Counted from the first letter of the stretch, positions 12,077 to 24,159 are shown. The stretch: 64,000 bases of DNA from Leuctra nigra (GCA_934045905.1 OW203764.1:20761685-20825684); one strand, 5' to 3'. Translations and numbers: made by a program. Notes: generated from the letters alone by a model not told the origin.

Positions 12077-15000
12077 GTAAGGTGTTGTTTTAGGATGAAT
12101 ATTGACAGACAAAATGCATCAGCTCTCGTTTTTTTAAAACTATTTATTGAACACAACTTATATAGTTATGCTACTTTTTCTTCTTATGTAAATGTCATGG
12201 ACATACATCTTTCGGAACAGAAATAAATCTCATTGAAATTAATAATTTCCCATTATTACTCACAAAGTTCCATAATTTTAAAATTGCCGCTCGAAAGTGG
12301 ATGTTTTTAGAAAGTATAGTACAACTATTTCCGCTCGTCAATGTAAAATTCTCCATTGAGCTGGTTCGATCGGGTGTCCTGGGGTATACCGATCGTACAG
12401 TCTGTGCACTGACGCTCGGGTGTTCCATCATCCACAGCCTTCTGTATGCCATCAGCTACTGACTGTTCAGCTAAATGTTCAGTTACTTGATATTCCAATA
12501 TGCCGTGATATAATCAAAATGGAGCCAAACGAATGTTTCGAAAATATGAATAAAACGTCTGGCTGATGACGTTTCCAATCAATTTGTTAAAGTTTGTGAT
12601 TAAAAATGTGATAAAATCAAGGAGGTTTGGATAAAATGTCAGAACAACATAATAGCTACCTACACAGTGATTCTGGTGTTGATCATTATTGAAATACTAA
12701 ATTTTTTTGTTTTTTGTTAAATATTAGGCTACCATATTGATGGTAATTATTTTTCAACTTATTTGAGCAGTATTTTTATTTTTATTTTGGGCAGATCTCT
12801 ATTGTCAGATTGCTAGATTATTTCTAAGTTACGAAAGCTCAAATATAGAAGAGTGCATTCAACAAGATTAAGGCCATTACTAATTTGAGATGGTCTTGTA
12901 TGAATATAAAAATATCAGCTTTTAGTAATGATAAATAATCAATAAAATGTTCAAACAAACAAACAAACAAAATTGAATTATGTCAAGAATACATGCAAAT
13001 TTAGAAAAATGTCTAAATCCCTGATCAACTAAAATTCCAAACCTCCAAGTGTTTCTTCTTCCAAAAGTTGATCAACACAGTACACACACAGTAGTCTCGT
13101 CACTGTTGATTGCTCAATATGTACATGTTGGTTGCAGATTGCAAATCGTGGACGGCGGCAACCTAATGATCACTGATGTCCGGCAGAACGACGAGGGCCG
13201 CTACCAATGCATCGCACAGAACATGGTCGGCACAAGAGAGAGCACTCCTGCCATGCTCACCGTTCATGGTAAGCTCTATTGCAATGAAGATTATTACTTA
13301 CTTACACTATTTGTTTGGAAAAATATATATCATGTACTGAGATAGTAAACTAATACATCTATAAATATGAATGAAAACTGGCTACCTGGGGTTTTCGGTA
13401 CCGTTAAGTTTACTTTGGTATACGCCACATGGGATCTATTTCAAATTTTTGCACCTTTCACTCGTTTTGCTACACTTTTCTTAATCTACTCTGTTTCACG
13501 GGCCCTTTGGGGCCTTTTCCTGTGTCACATCCTGGGCCTCTTTGACTCGGACTGCCTCCAGCCATTCTGTTACGAGGAATATATAATAAATTTTGCAATA
13601 ATTACTTGACAAATATTTGTATTAATTTGTCTATAATTACTCTATAAATAATGACCCTATACGTTCCAGTGAAACCGTTCTTCATCATGGAGCCGAAGGA
13701 CATCACGGCCATCAACAGTCAGGTGGTTCAGTTCGAGTGTCGCGTGGGCGGCGATCCCGACCCGCACATTCTGTGGCGCCGCGACGACGGGAAGATGCCC
13801 ATCGGCCGCGCGCAGATCCTCAACGACAAGTCGCTGCGCATCGACAAGGTCACTACCGAAGACGAGGGCGTCTACATTTGCCACGCGGAGAACATCGTCG
13901 GGTCCGTGTCGGCGAGAGCAGCCCTCATTGTTCATGGTGAGTAGATTCATATTGTAATGTCTAGTGTAATAAAATCATGCTATTTATTACATAAAAGTTG
14001 AGTAATTTTTATGAAATAAGCAAATGTGATTAATAAAAAAATAGGAAATTTAAATAATCCCGAAATGAAGTTATTTTAAGTATATTCTATTCACCTTCTC
14101 TTGTGGTATACTACGTTCAGCTTCAAAAACAATCTTATATGAAAGTCATAATCAAATTACAAAACACAGTCCACATTACAGACTGTGCCTATTAAGTGTG
14201 TGTATTTTTCGTCATAATTAATTTTACATTCTAACGAACTTAGTACTATTTTTGTATTTTGGTATAATAGTACTCAGTATTATACATTATACAAGTAAGT
14301 GACCTGATCGGATATTGTGTTATATAAAATTCTTGTTGTTGGTGAAATCGGCAATTGAGATAATAAAAAGTTAACGAAAATTAAAATATGAAAATCAGCT
14401 GTAATTGCAATAAACACAAAATATCTATTATTGGCATATCATGTGACTAAATGAATTAATGTTTAAAATGTACTTAATATCTTCTGTTTTTTCAGTCCCG
14501 CCTGCGTTTCTGACGCGGCCGGAGGACCAGAAGATCGGCTTGAACGGCGTGGCCAGCTTCAAGTGCGTGACGTCGGGTAATCCTCTGCCGTCGGTGTTCT
14601 GGACCAAGGAGGGGAGCCAGGTGCTGATGTTCCCTGGCAACACGTACGGCCATCTGCAAGTGACCTCCGAGGGCACTCTCGTGATCCGAGGCGTTCAGCG
14701 TGAAGATGGAGGCTTCCTCGTCTGTTCGGCCCTCAGTGTTGCCGGTTCAACCACTGTTCGGGCTTTCCTGCAGGTATGTTTCATTGTATTTAGGGATGTG
14801 ACTTGACATTGATTTAATTAATACAGTTTAAATTAAATATTATTAAGCCACCCACAGAATTAATAATATATTAATTGTATAATCTATCATATAAAAAATA
14901 AAAGTGGAAAACAACAGAAAGGGCAAAAGAACAGCTGTTGTCTTTATCCCTTTTTTAATTCAATTTTAATGAGGTAAATGGGTATTTCTATTCAAACACA

Positions 15001-18000
15001 AATTAAATATTAAAATTAAAAACTATGTAATGAGTGGAATCTTAAAATTTTGCAAATTTGATTTTTGAAAAGAAACCTGTAGTTTCTGGAAACTTAATTT
15101 TTATTTTTGTTTTAAATGTAAATTTAAACCATGTTAACTTTTTCCAGGTAACATCAGTGGATGATGTTCCTCCTCCTATAGTGCAGATTGGTCCAGCCAA
15201 TCAGACTCTTCCACTGAATTCAATGGCAACGTTGCCATGTCAGGCCACTGGAACCCCACCACCAGCTATCAAGTGGTTCAAGAATGGATCAGCGTTGGCA
15301 ACACAGGGTGCAAGAATCAAAATCATTGATACCGGCACTCTACGCATTGACGGTAGGTTCCATTTTGCTCTAGCTGTATGGTTTCTCATTATGAAAAACA
15401 AAACTAATTTTTGATTTTACATTCATTTGCCAGATGCATTTAATTTATTTCTTGACCTCATCCTGTCTTCTTTCACTCTCCAGAGCTCCAAACGTCTGAC
15501 TCCGGACTGTACACTTGCACGGCATCTTCTGAGTCGGGTGAAACTTCCTGGTCTGCGTCGCTGACCGTGGAGCCAACTGCTGGTCCGAACCTGCACCGCA
15601 GTCCCGACCCGTCGACGTTCCCCACCGCACCTTCCCGCCCGCTGGTGTTGAACACGACCCACTCGTCCATAATACTCACGTGGACGCCGGGCAAGCCGGG
15701 CACGTCGCCGCTCATCGGTTACACCGTCGAGTACTTCAGTTCTGATCTGCAGACCGGCTGGGTGGTGGCGGCTAACAGAGTGCCCACGGAAACCATCACG
15801 GTGAGTGACCACTTGCTTACAGTACGTTCTACAGGGAATTTGCAACAGCGAAAAATCTATTTTTCATTTAGAATTCCTATTTTCCACACTAATTTTATTT
15901 TGGCTAGTTTTCTGACACTACCTCTCCTCACTTCATAACAATAGATGACCAAAGAAAATCCACATTTCTGAGGTGTATACAGCATTTTATTGGCGTTTGT
16001 ATTTTGGCATTTGCCCTCAGGCGCTGAAAGGTCCTTGTAGAACGTACTGTAGGAGGAGAATGAATACTTAATTATAGTCCTGCATATCATTTAGGATAGG
16101 TATTATAGTTTTAGGAAAAGGTGATTTGATTTCATATAAATTTCATGACAACAAAACTTATTGAATTAAAAGGTGTTAGAAACTTTGAGATCAAAGAATA
16201 TATCAATTCAAGTAATTAATCCATTCTTGAACTTCTTGATTTCCTCCAATAGTTTGGACATACTCTAAAGTAACTCTCCGCTTTCTCGATTGTGACCTAA
16301 TAGCAAAGAGGCAAATAAAGTCAAGTGATAGCTGTCAACCAATGAGAGAGCTGCTCTTCACTCAGCTCTGGAGTTTGGAGAGTTACTTGACAGTGTGTTT
16401 CATGTTTAACAAAAATAAATAATTGAAAGATTGTGGTGGTTTGTTCGTGTTCAGAAACTTTGAATAAAAAACAAGTGAAAATAAATGTGATTGCTAATTG
16501 TTCAATGTATTGTTCTCAGATTGGTGACTTGAAGCCTGCCACTTCATACGTGTTCGTGGTTCGCGCGGAGAATTCGCACGGCTTGTCGGTGCCGAGCGAA
16601 ATGTCCGAGAAGATGCAGACACAGAGTTTAGACGGTAGAACTGTGTCACAGTTCGAGCTGGATGAAGCTAGAGCCAGACTCGGAACCAAGGTTGTTCAGC
16701 TCAGAGATATTCAGTCGCTCAACTCTACGAGCGTCAGGCTACTCTGGGATGTAAGTAAACACACCTACTGCTCGGATATTATCTTCATCCTCATTACATA
16801 ATGATTAATAATGATTTATAAAGTGTAGATGGAATATGAATTAGAAGTGATTTTATATTGTTTGCTACAGATCTTGAGTGGTGAGGAATATGTGGAGGGA
16901 TTGTACGTGCGATTCCGAGATCTCTCGGGAGGTTCTCAGAAGTACAACATGGTGACCGTACTTCACGTCGGAGCAACAAAATACAGCGTCACCAACCTTA
17001 GAAAATATACCAAATATGAGTTCTTCCTTGTGCCGTTTTACAAGTCAGTCGAAGGGCAGCCGTCCAACTCAAAGATAGTAGAAACTGATGAAGATGGTAA
17101 GATCTGAAGAACATACGAATATATTTTGGTTTTGGTTGGTTTATATATATATATATATATGGTATATTTAAAATTTGTGATTTTTTCCAGTTCCCTCGGC
17201 TCCTCCAGATAATATTCAGGTTGGAATGTTGAACCTGACGACAGCATTCGCTCGATGGTCTCCCCCTCCTCCCCAACACCACAATGGAGTTCTTCTAGGA
17301 TACAAGGTACAGCACGACCTGAGAAATAAGTTTTCTTCCACAATTAGTATTTGTGACAATGCAAATAACTAATATATTGTTTCAGATACAGATTAAGATC
17401 AACGGAAGTCGTGTTGTAGCCCAGCAAACTCTGAATGCAACATCGACATCTGTCATACTTAACAACCTCACGACGGGGGTTGCGTATGTAGCGCGATTGG
17501 TTGCTTTCACTCGTGTCGGTCTTGGTCCGTATTCGGCACCGTTTCAACTGCTCATGGATCCTACGTTGCTTCCACAGAAACCTGCCTCGTAAGTTAATCT
17601 TCGTGGAATCTATGTAGCAGAGAACTTGATGGCCATGAAAAACTTCCTTGGGAGCTATAATATTTCCTTTAAAAGAAATTCCCTTTTGCTGGCCAGACGC
17701 TGTAAATATTCAATTCAATTCTTTCAAATCGTTTACCTACCTTCAAAGTTTGAATTTTGAAGGAAGTAGATTGTTCTTCAAATGTAAGCATGTAGATGCT
17801 AGATTTTTTTTTTATTATGGTAGCAATATATACTATTTCTATAACATCTTGTAGTCTGTGGTACTTACTTCATTTCCTTACAGATAGTAAAATGTTTGAT
17901 CCATAGATTATAAAGAGCAAAATTCCCTATTTCAGTGACGGTGATGACGACGATGAAGGTGGCTCGGTGGTTCACGAGACATGGTTCTTGGTGCTCATGG

Positions 18001-21000
18001 CCGTCATGGTTCTAACGGTGCTTCTCGCATCTGGCGGAGTTCTTTACCTCCGGCGCAAACAAGCGCTTACAAAGGAGCTGGGCCATCTCCATGGTAAAGA
18101 TGAATATCATGAATAAATTGCATCCTGACCTTCCGTCCGTTGAATCAATTTTAGGGATATTTTCGTCGGGATAAATTTAGAAACATGCTCCCACAAGAAA
18201 TTCAATGTTTTTGCAGATATTCAAGACCCCTGCCCTAAATAAAGAAACGCAGATAATGTTCTATTCAATATGTATTATTTCAAACTAGTAATTGCGTAAT
18301 TTAAAGTAAATTAATTTGTCGACGACAAACGATTTGTCGTTAAACTAAAAAATAATGTGTACTGAGATTCTTGTCTAAATATTAAAAAAATGCTTCTTCT
18401 TTCCAGTTCCTGTTGTGAATGCTAATGACATCACACACTTGAACCTGATGAACGGCAAAGAGACGCTGTGGATCGATCGCGGCTGGCGGCCGACTGACAA
18501 GGACTCTAGCCTCTCCGAGACGAAGCTGTTGAACAACCAAGGCCACGATCTCGGCTCCACGGATTACGCTGAAGTGGATACTCGGAACATGACGACGTTC
18601 TACAACTGCCGGAAGGACTCCGACATACCGGCGCCGTATGCCACTACTACTCTTCTCAACTCTATACCTCGAGGACATATGGTATGTTGAGTTTGACTAA
18701 GCATTAGAGGAGCACAGTCTCATCCTCCTCAATATTTCAAAAACACATATTTCTCTTGAATACGGATTTTTTGACTAGCAGCATTTGATGAGCAAAAGTA
18801 TTTATCCTAGCCGAAACAAAACTGATAGATAATGCAATGAAACTCAAATGTCTAAGTAGCACAATGTTTCTGTGTATGCAGGAATATCTATGTCCTCTTT
18901 CACATATTTTCATTGTTCTTAATTTAGAACGTTTGAATTTGACATTTGTCTGCTCTTTCATAGGATAATGCTCCAATGTTTGTGCCAATCATGGTGGGAG
19001 GGCCGAATGAGGCCAAGACGTCGAGCTCAAATGATTCATGTACAAAGGGAGAGCATTCAAGTCTTGACACAAATCCAGAACATTGTAACAAATCAAGTGG
19101 CTCTGAAATTGGCAGCATGTACCGAGGTAACAATCAGTTTAATTCAAGATATAATTTAGTTTTGTGTAATTGTTTAATTTCACAATCAATGTTCGTTTTT
19201 AGATGAGAATGGAGTTCCATTTCGGCGACTACCTCCGTCTCACAACCCAGCGTCCAACCTGCGTTGCGGCAAGTTCGGCGGCACTCCGACGCAGCCGCCG
19301 TCACTTCCCAACTGGTCCGAGTTCCTCCCTCCACCGCCCGAGCATCCTCCTCCGTCGGCTGAGTTGGGGCGACTGCACAGCCAGGTACGTTCAACGCGAT
19401 CTCCTGCGATTATCTGTCGGTGGAAACGCTGCAGTGAATAACCTCGTCTGTTTTGCTACGCAGATGGGGAGCATGAATTCATGCAACCGAGGCATGATGC
19501 CGCACATCAACAGTCCGCTGATGGCTAAACGAAGCAACTGCTCCAGGGAGGGCACGCCGTTGGGCCACATCAGTCATCACTCTAGTGAAAATGCCCACCG
19601 TAAGTTGCTTGAAAATATGTAATTCATTTATAACTACTATTATACTTATCTTGAGAGAAGATATTAAAATCTAGTAGTACCTATATAAAAGTTTCAATTT
19701 CTTGGGGTTTACCTGAAGATAGACTCTTGACCACGTCAAAATAGTATACCTACTATAAATACTCCAAGTTGAACCTTTTTGTGTAGATTTTAATCCACTT
19801 CTTCTGCAGTAATTGATAGTTTGGTCAAGGTTATTTACTTTTCAATTATTTTTTGCCATCTTGTGCAGTGTTCTCTAGGATTACATGCTATAGCGAGTCA
19901 TGATGATATGAAAAATAACATTGTTATTATTCCTCATTACTGGTGAACCTGCAATGAAAGAGACTTTTTGTTGATCGGTTATTTATGAATGATTTACTTG
20001 AGTGTTGTGAGACAATGCTTCAACCTCGTATTCACATTGTCACAGCTCGAGGGGGCAGCAGTTGTGGCAGCAGCAATGGCTACGCTACAACATGGGTTCC
20101 CGGCAACACTCCCGACCCCGGAATGTTCAACAACAGCGGGCGTTACGGCGTCCCTCATCCTCCGCCCGTGAGTCGCTGCACACTTTACTAAACACTAACG
20201 CTGGTCGATTATGTAGATGAGATTATACAAATGTCTGCTTTCAGGTTCCAAACTTCCCGCCTGGTTTCGGAAGTCACTCTAACAGCGGCAGTCATCATAG
20301 TCAACAAAATCCCTATCAAGTCTACGATCAGCGGCAAGGTGGTTACCAAGGCAATGAAGAAGCTATATACGAGAGTGGCTCTTTGCTCTATGGTGAGTTT
20401 CATACAAGCGAGTATCCCTTATCGGTTTTTTAGTGTGTTAAACTTATTTTTGCATTTACCAGTCATACAAAGTATCAGATCAGGCCATTTCTTTTACAAA
20501 TGATTCGTTACTATCCTGTTATGCTTACCTAGTGAGTTGTAGCAAAATTAGTCTATTATTGTTTCACAGGAAAATCGATTTATTGTTTTAATCCGCTGTA
20601 GGACATGGATAATGTGAAAGAAAAGTTGTAGCCATGGTCTTCCTTGCATTTCAAAGGCTCTCTTATTTCACTGAGTGTTTTCCTAGTAAATAATAATATT
20701 CTATAGGTACCCGTAAAAAAAGTGAAATTTTTATTTTGGTAGACTGTGACAATATTGTGCTTGATTCTTTTCGTGTCTAATTGTTGTTTTGCTGTTTCCA
20801 GGTCGGCCTTGTGAAAGCGGTTACGCGATGGACCGCGGCGTTCAATCCTCTCTTCCTAGTCTGGCTGCGTCCGAGCACAAAGCACACAAGTCTCAGAACC
20901 AGTACGAGCCGGACTCCTGGCGAGGAGGCTCGTGGGAGGACGACAGAAGCAGCGCTAGCGATACCTGCTGTTCCTGCAGCGAATCAAGCTGCCTCTACGC

Positions 21001-23295
21001 CGAAACAAATGGCCAGCCGCAACAGGTAATTTGTGGTTTCAAGAACATTTCACTAATTTATTTTTTAATTTAAAAAAATACAAAACAAATTTGTCAGCCT
21101 TAAAAGATAACTTACCCAGTAGTACAACTTTGTACTTTGTGTAATTCTTTTTGACAAGACCTTGAAAGAAAATGATTGCTTATTTTCAGGATTTTACTAA
21201 TATTGTTCAAATGCTGGCAAAATAAATTGGTGAATCGTTCCCCTTCAGTCACTTACATTAAGTTTACATTGCAGACCTCGAATCCCCGCTGCCATGTAGC
21301 GAACGGTCGCCACGGCTACTGCGGCAACCAACAAGTTCGGCCATTATCTCCTGGCTCATGTAGCAGCGACTCAAACTATAGTTCCGCTCGGCCACCGAAA
21401 CCTCCCAGCCAACTGGCTCGCCAAGAGAAAGGTATGTGATTAATAAAGTCTGTACTATATAGCCCAGAGAACTACCTACTGAACTTTAATAATACTCACA
21501 CTTGAAGAATCTGCTCTTTGACATATTGAGACAGGGATATTTTTAAACTTCTAAGTATTTTCTACTTTTGCATCATTACATTTTTTCCCCCCAATTTATT
21601 TCACAATTTCACAAACAATAAGCACTAAATAGTGCAAGAAACTATGGAAGTATTTTTAAAATAAAATTCTTAGATTGACGTTTGGAAAAATATGACAATG
21701 GGCAAAACATAATTGATTGAACTCACACTTTTGTAGGGCTGTGCAAGTCTCGTAATTTCGAGACGAGATCGAGATTGAGGGCCATCTCGAGCTCGATTGA
21801 GTATTTAAATTTCCCTCTCGAATTTTCGAGTCTAATATATTGACTGAGCCACCGAGATTGTCATGTGCAAGCGCTAGTAGGCGGTCGCTCGGCACCGATT
21901 GGCGCTGTACCTTCTGCGCAGTGAGCACTGAATTGGTTTCTGAATGCGCCCAGTAGTTGCCGCCATTGCAGGGTCATTTTCAGAAGTGTTGTTTTTAGGG
22001 CTGTGCGGGTAGCATTTTTGGAGGTCGGGTCGGGTTCGAGTCGGGTAGTAAAAATACGTCGGGTATCGATCAGGTAATTTCGGGTATTTTTTTATTTAAA
22101 AAAAAATCATTGTTAACTCTCTAGGGTAGTATTTAGTTTGATTTACCATGAACAAATGATGAAGAAGCCTTCCTACTGTTGTTGGTACCGTTGCTTGTAC
22201 CATTTGTACCTGGTCTTGGACTATTACGTCGCAACAAATCATTGTCAAATACCTTGCCTTCCTCATCCCTATCCACAACAAACCGATTGGCACCGTCCGT
22301 TGCTTGTACCTGGTCTTGGACTATTAGGTACGCTACGTCGCAAAAAATCATTGTCAACTACCTCGCCCTGCTCATCACTATCCATAACAAAAATATTCAT
22401 TGCACTTGGCACTTTTACATAATTTAGAAACTCAACAACAAACTGTAAATTGGACGACGCACATATTTTCATCCATCAGTGTTTTCATCTCGTCAATTCC
22501 AAAATGGCGGACGACCGACTTCACGGCGCAGGCGCTTAGCGCAACCGCGGACTAGTGCAACCTAGCGGGAAAAAGCACAACTACGTTCTGGAGACTTTTG
22601 GCGGCAATTTCAAACTACCCGAAAAAACCCTTTTTTCGAGTTTTATATTTTGTTTTCGAGTCGGGTTTCAACTACCCGTCCGAACCCGAAATTTCGGGTA
22701 CCCGCACATCCCTAGTTGTTTTATTACTTTCTTCTAGTTTTCTTTGTATTTTCCGATTTGACGAAATGTAAATCAATAGTGATAACCGTGAGCCAACATC
22801 GGATTGAGTTGACAATGTTGCTAATTGCTATTGTGTGGAAATACTTTCTTAATGGGGACGTAAAAACACGCGCAAAAATCTTCCCACCCTTAAGCTGGGT
22901 TCCCATACTTCGCATCGAATTCGCTTCCGGTTCGCTTCGCTTTCGCAAAATGGCTACCTTTAACAAAGGAAATCGTCCATGTTTACATTCGCATGTTCGC
23001 GTGTTTCGGTTTCGTTTACGTTGAGCCAATTTTAACTTGGGCGAAAACGAAGCGAATCGGAAGCGAATTCGATGCGAAGTATGGGAACCCAGCTTTAGGC
23101 TAAAAATTAAAATAAACAATCTTGCTCAAATATTCTCAATCTCAAGGATAAAAAATCTCGTTCGATCTCGCCCGTTTTTTTTTTTAAATCTCGATCTCGC
23201 TCGAATTTGAAAAATCCAATCTCTTTTGTGTATCTTATTTTGAATAATCAGTTAAATTTCTAATTAATCAATTTATTTTTTTTTCAGATAAGTAA
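11923..23295 (+). CDS. robo: Roundabout axon-guidance receptor, Robo1-like (5' partial, 20 exons)
   Basis: Robo is the transmembrane receptor for Slit and mediates repulsion at the midline and in cell migration. The exons join in phase to 1232 residues plus stop. Order: Ig2 (residues 1-94), Ig3 (95-183), Ig4 (184-276), Ig5 (277-about 365), three fibronectin III domains (about 380-700), an acidic linker, one membrane helix (about 724-745, ending LYLRRK) and a cytoplasmic tail. The tail carries CC0 (DYAEV), CC1 (PYATTTLL), CC2 (LPPPP, the Enabled-binding motif) and a cysteine-rich [13 protein letters not shown] stretch typical of insect Robo1. A PPKPP near the C-terminus may be CC3. CC2 argues for Robo1 rather than the Robo2/3 type, which lacks it in Drosophila. 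Signal peptide and the Slit-binding Ig1 are missing because upstream exons lie left of the window. All junctions are GT-AG. The stop comes from an 8-nt terminal coding exon. Confidence 0.95.
13138..13268 (+). CDS. robo: robo exon: second half of Ig2
   Basis: Acceptor gttgcag, donor gtaagc. Completes the split Arg codon. Carries the second Ig2 cysteine in the motif DEGRYQC and ends in the Ig2-Ig3 hinge (TVHV). Confidence 0.92.
13670..13936 (+). CDS. robo: robo exon: Ig3
   Basis: One exon encodes the whole third Ig domain: cysteines in QFECRVGG and [11 protein letters not shown]. Acceptor cgttccag, donor gtgagt. Phase 1 at both ends, so the domain is exactly modular. GC-rich compared with its introns. 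Confidence 0.93.
14496..14773 (+). CDS. robo: robo exon: Ig4
   Basis: Encodes Ig4: [12 protein letters not shown] start, first cysteine in FKCVTSGNP, second in FLVCSALS. Acceptor tttttcag, donor gtatgt, phase 1 in and 0 out. Confidence 0.93.
15148..15352 (+). CDS. robo: robo exon: first part of Ig5
   Basis: Begins [16 protein letters not shown] and contains the first Ig5 cysteine (TLPCQATG) and tryptophan (IKWFKNG). Acceptor ttttccag, donor gtaggt, leaves in phase 1. Confidence 0.92.
15484..15800 (+). CDS. robo: robo exon: end of Ig5 and start of FN3-1
   Basis: Second Ig5 cysteine (SGLYTCTAS), then the linker and the first fibronectin III strands ([11 protein letters not shown] ... GYTVEYF). 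Acceptor ctctccag, donor gtgagt. Confidence 0.92.
16268..16388. repeat. Small inverted-repeat element in a robo intron
   Basis: AAGTAACTCTCC at the left and GGAGAGTTACTT at the right, 121 bp in all. The interior resembles a second copy near 41108-41160. Confidence 0.55.
16520..16750 (+). CDS. robo: robo exon: end of FN3-1 and start of FN3-2
   Basis: FN3-1 end ([18 protein letters not shown]), the long FN3-1/FN3-2 linker and the first FN3-2 strands (STSVRLLWD). Acceptor ttctcag, donor gtaagt, phase 0 both ends. Confidence 0.92.
16871..17096 (+). CDS. robo: robo exon: FN3-2
   Basis: Rest of FN3-2 ([11 protein letters not shown] ... [16 protein letters not shown]). Acceptor gctacag, donor gtaaga, leaves in phase 1. 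Confidence 0.92.
17191..17306 (+). CDS. robo: robo exon: first part of FN3-3
   Basis: Begins [11 protein letters not shown] and contains the FN3 core tryptophan (FARWSPPPP). Acceptor ttttccag after a (TA)n run, donor gtacag. Confidence 0.9.
17386..17588 (+). CDS. robo: robo exon: end of FN3-3
   Basis: FN3-3 end ([20 protein letters not shown]) and the juxtamembrane stretch. Acceptor tttcag, donor gtaagt inside a serine codon (phase 2). Confidence 0.92.
17936..18093 (+). CDS. robo: robo exon: acidic stalk and membrane helix
   Basis: An aspartate-rich run (DGDDDDE) precedes a single hydrophobic helix ([20 protein letters not shown]) closed by the stop-transfer LRRKQ. Acceptor atttcag, donor gtaaag. 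Confidence 0.92.
18407..18681 (+). CDS. robo: robo exon: cytoplasmic CC0 and CC1 motifs
   Basis: Contains STDYAEVDT (CC0) and APYATTTLL (CC1), tyrosine motifs that in Drosophila Robo take part in Abl regulation. Acceptor tttccag, donor gtatgt. Confidence 0.92.
18964..19126 (+). CDS. robo: robo exon: cytoplasmic linker
   Basis: Serine-rich linker ([18 protein letters not shown]). Acceptor tttcatag, donor gtaaca, phase 0 in and 1 out. Confidence 0.85.
19203..19384 (+). CDS. robo: robo exon: CC2 polyproline motif
   Basis: Encodes [20 protein letters not shown] is the CC2 Enabled-EVH1 ligand that distinguishes Robo1 from the Robo2/3 type. Acceptor gtttttag, donor gtacgt. Confidence 0.92.
19464..19599 (+). 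CDS. robo: robo exon: cytoplasmic tail
   Basis: Begins [10 protein letters not shown] in the robo frame after only 79 nt of intron. Acceptor tacgcag, donor gtaagt, phase 1 out. Confidence 0.82.
20046..20167 (+). CDS. robo: robo exon: Gly/Ser/Pro-rich tail
   Basis: Acceptor tgtcacag, donor gtgagt. Encodes a Gly-Ser-rich segment ending PHPPP; possible degenerate proline motif. The phase fits both neighbours. Confidence 0.82.
20245..20392 (+). CDS. robo: robo exon: Ser/His/Gln-rich tail
   Basis: Acceptor gctttcag, donor gtgagt. Encodes [15 protein letters not shown] and tyrosine-containing repeats ([13 protein letters not shown]). Phase 0 in, 1 out. Confidence 0.8.
20802..21025 (+). CDS. robo: robo exon: cysteine-rich conserved tail motif
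   Basis: Contains [16 protein letters not shown], a block I recognise from insect Robo1 tails. Acceptor gtttccag, donor gtaatt. Confidence 0.88.
21275..21431 (+). CDS. robo: robo exon: penultimate coding exon, possible CC3
   Basis: Acceptor cattgcag, donor gtatgt. Ends [21 protein letters not shown] could be a CC3-like SH3 ligand. If the following intron is retained, the frame closes after only two more codons (Gly-Met-stop). Confidence 0.85.
21734..21995. mobile_element. Left part of an outer hAT-like element interrupted by a nested one
   Basis: Starts TAGGGCTGTGC, the same end as the nested element, followed by repeated CGAGAT/TCTCGA motifs. Similar CTCG-rich sequence resumes near 23155-23215. 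The right terminus is missing or decayed, so no target duplication can be shown. Confidence 0.5.
21996..22714. mobile_element. hAT-type non-autonomous transposon with perfect 8-bp TSD (nested)
   Basis: Ends TAGGGCTGTGCGGGTA and TACCCGCACATCCCTA are inverted repeats. GTTGTTTT is duplicated on both sides (21988-21995 and 22715-22722). Subterminal CGGGT motifs. Lies in the last robo intron, within the outer element. Confidence 0.9.
22890..23098. mobile_element. MITE with about 50-bp terminal inverted repeats
   Basis: TAAGCTGGGTTCCCATACTT... at the left matches the reverse complement of ...AAGTATGGGAACCCAGCTTTA at the right, extending through GCATCGAATTCGCTTCCG. About 100 bp lie between the arms. 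No clear target duplication beyond TTA/TAA. Confidence 0.8.
23288..23295 (+). CDS. robo: robo terminal micro coding exon (Asp-Lys-stop)
   Basis: After acceptor ttttttcag the frame reads G|AT AAG TAA, giving only two residues before the stop. This is the first acceptor after a 1.86-kb transposon-filled intron and it is in phase, but so short a match is not decisive. The alternative end is intron retention at 21432. Confidence 0.6.
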
Positions 23296-24159
23296 GCTGC
23301 AAGGGAGTAACTGTAGTCTCAAGTAGATCCAGCTCAGCATTTCTTCGTTTCACTGCCAACAATACCTAATTATAATATACCTACCTAATTCGCCTGATTT
23401 CTCCTGATCAGGCAAACTGTTGGCTCTAGGAATTAAGTTACATATCATTCACATACTCCCTACTTATCTGCTGGACATTACAAGAGTTAGAACGAACAAG
23501 TGATAAAAATTATTACGTTACCGGATGACTTTAAGACGAGTTTTTAGTAATTATGTAAATTTAAATTATAAAGGAGGATTGTTATTAAGAATCAGTTATA
23601 TGTTGAAACTATGTAAATAGGTAGTAGGTGCTCGAAGTATGTAGATACGACTTATAAACTAGGAGGGAACGTAAAACTTGTTACTCTTAAATCTACATAA
23701 GATGTGAACAAAGACTGTAGCACGTACATAATATTATGTGTTGTGAAATTGTCTATTGTGATGTACCAGTAAGGTTCTTCTAAGTCAAAGCGTCGCGTAA
23801 CATGACGTTGAAAATAATATTATTTAATTTTAAAAGTGTCAACAGTTTTATATAGAGGCCTAGCTAGAAGTTTTAAAGTGTTGACGTTATCATAGGTCAA
23901 CATGCACATGTACACTGCTGCGTCCTCTCATGTCTTCGTTTCGACATACAGTTTCGACCAGTGATGTACAAACTGTGATCTAGTGTAAATAATTATATAA
24001 ATCATGTACAGTAATTGTTAGTATTTATTAACTGTAACATTTTTTTTAAGTTCATAATGCCAACTTGATTACAATTTACAAAAATAACTGAATTGTATTA
24101 TTTTTCATCTTCGTGATTTCTTTCCTATTTCTATCCTCTTGTCCTTCAAATAAAGTTAA
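23296..24159 (+). other. robo: Probable robo 3' UTR
   Basis: AT-rich stretch without exons after the robo stop, running to a canonical AATAAA at 24149-24154. Its end is uncertain because a MITE starts immediately downstream. Confidence 0.55.
24149..24154 (+). promoter_or_regulatory. robo: Candidate poly(A) signal AATAAA of robo
   Basis: Clean AATAAA about 0.85 kb after the robo stop. The predicted cleavage site 10-30 nt downstream falls inside the adjacent MITE. Confidence 0.45.

Noticed and set aside
15423..15845. 140-residue minus-strand frame
   Set aside because: Antisense shadow of the GC-rich robo Ig5/FN3 exon.
22133..22472. Short frames on both strands with repeated VQDQVQ/PRPGTN-like text
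   Set aside because: They come from an internal direct repeat of the nested hAT element.
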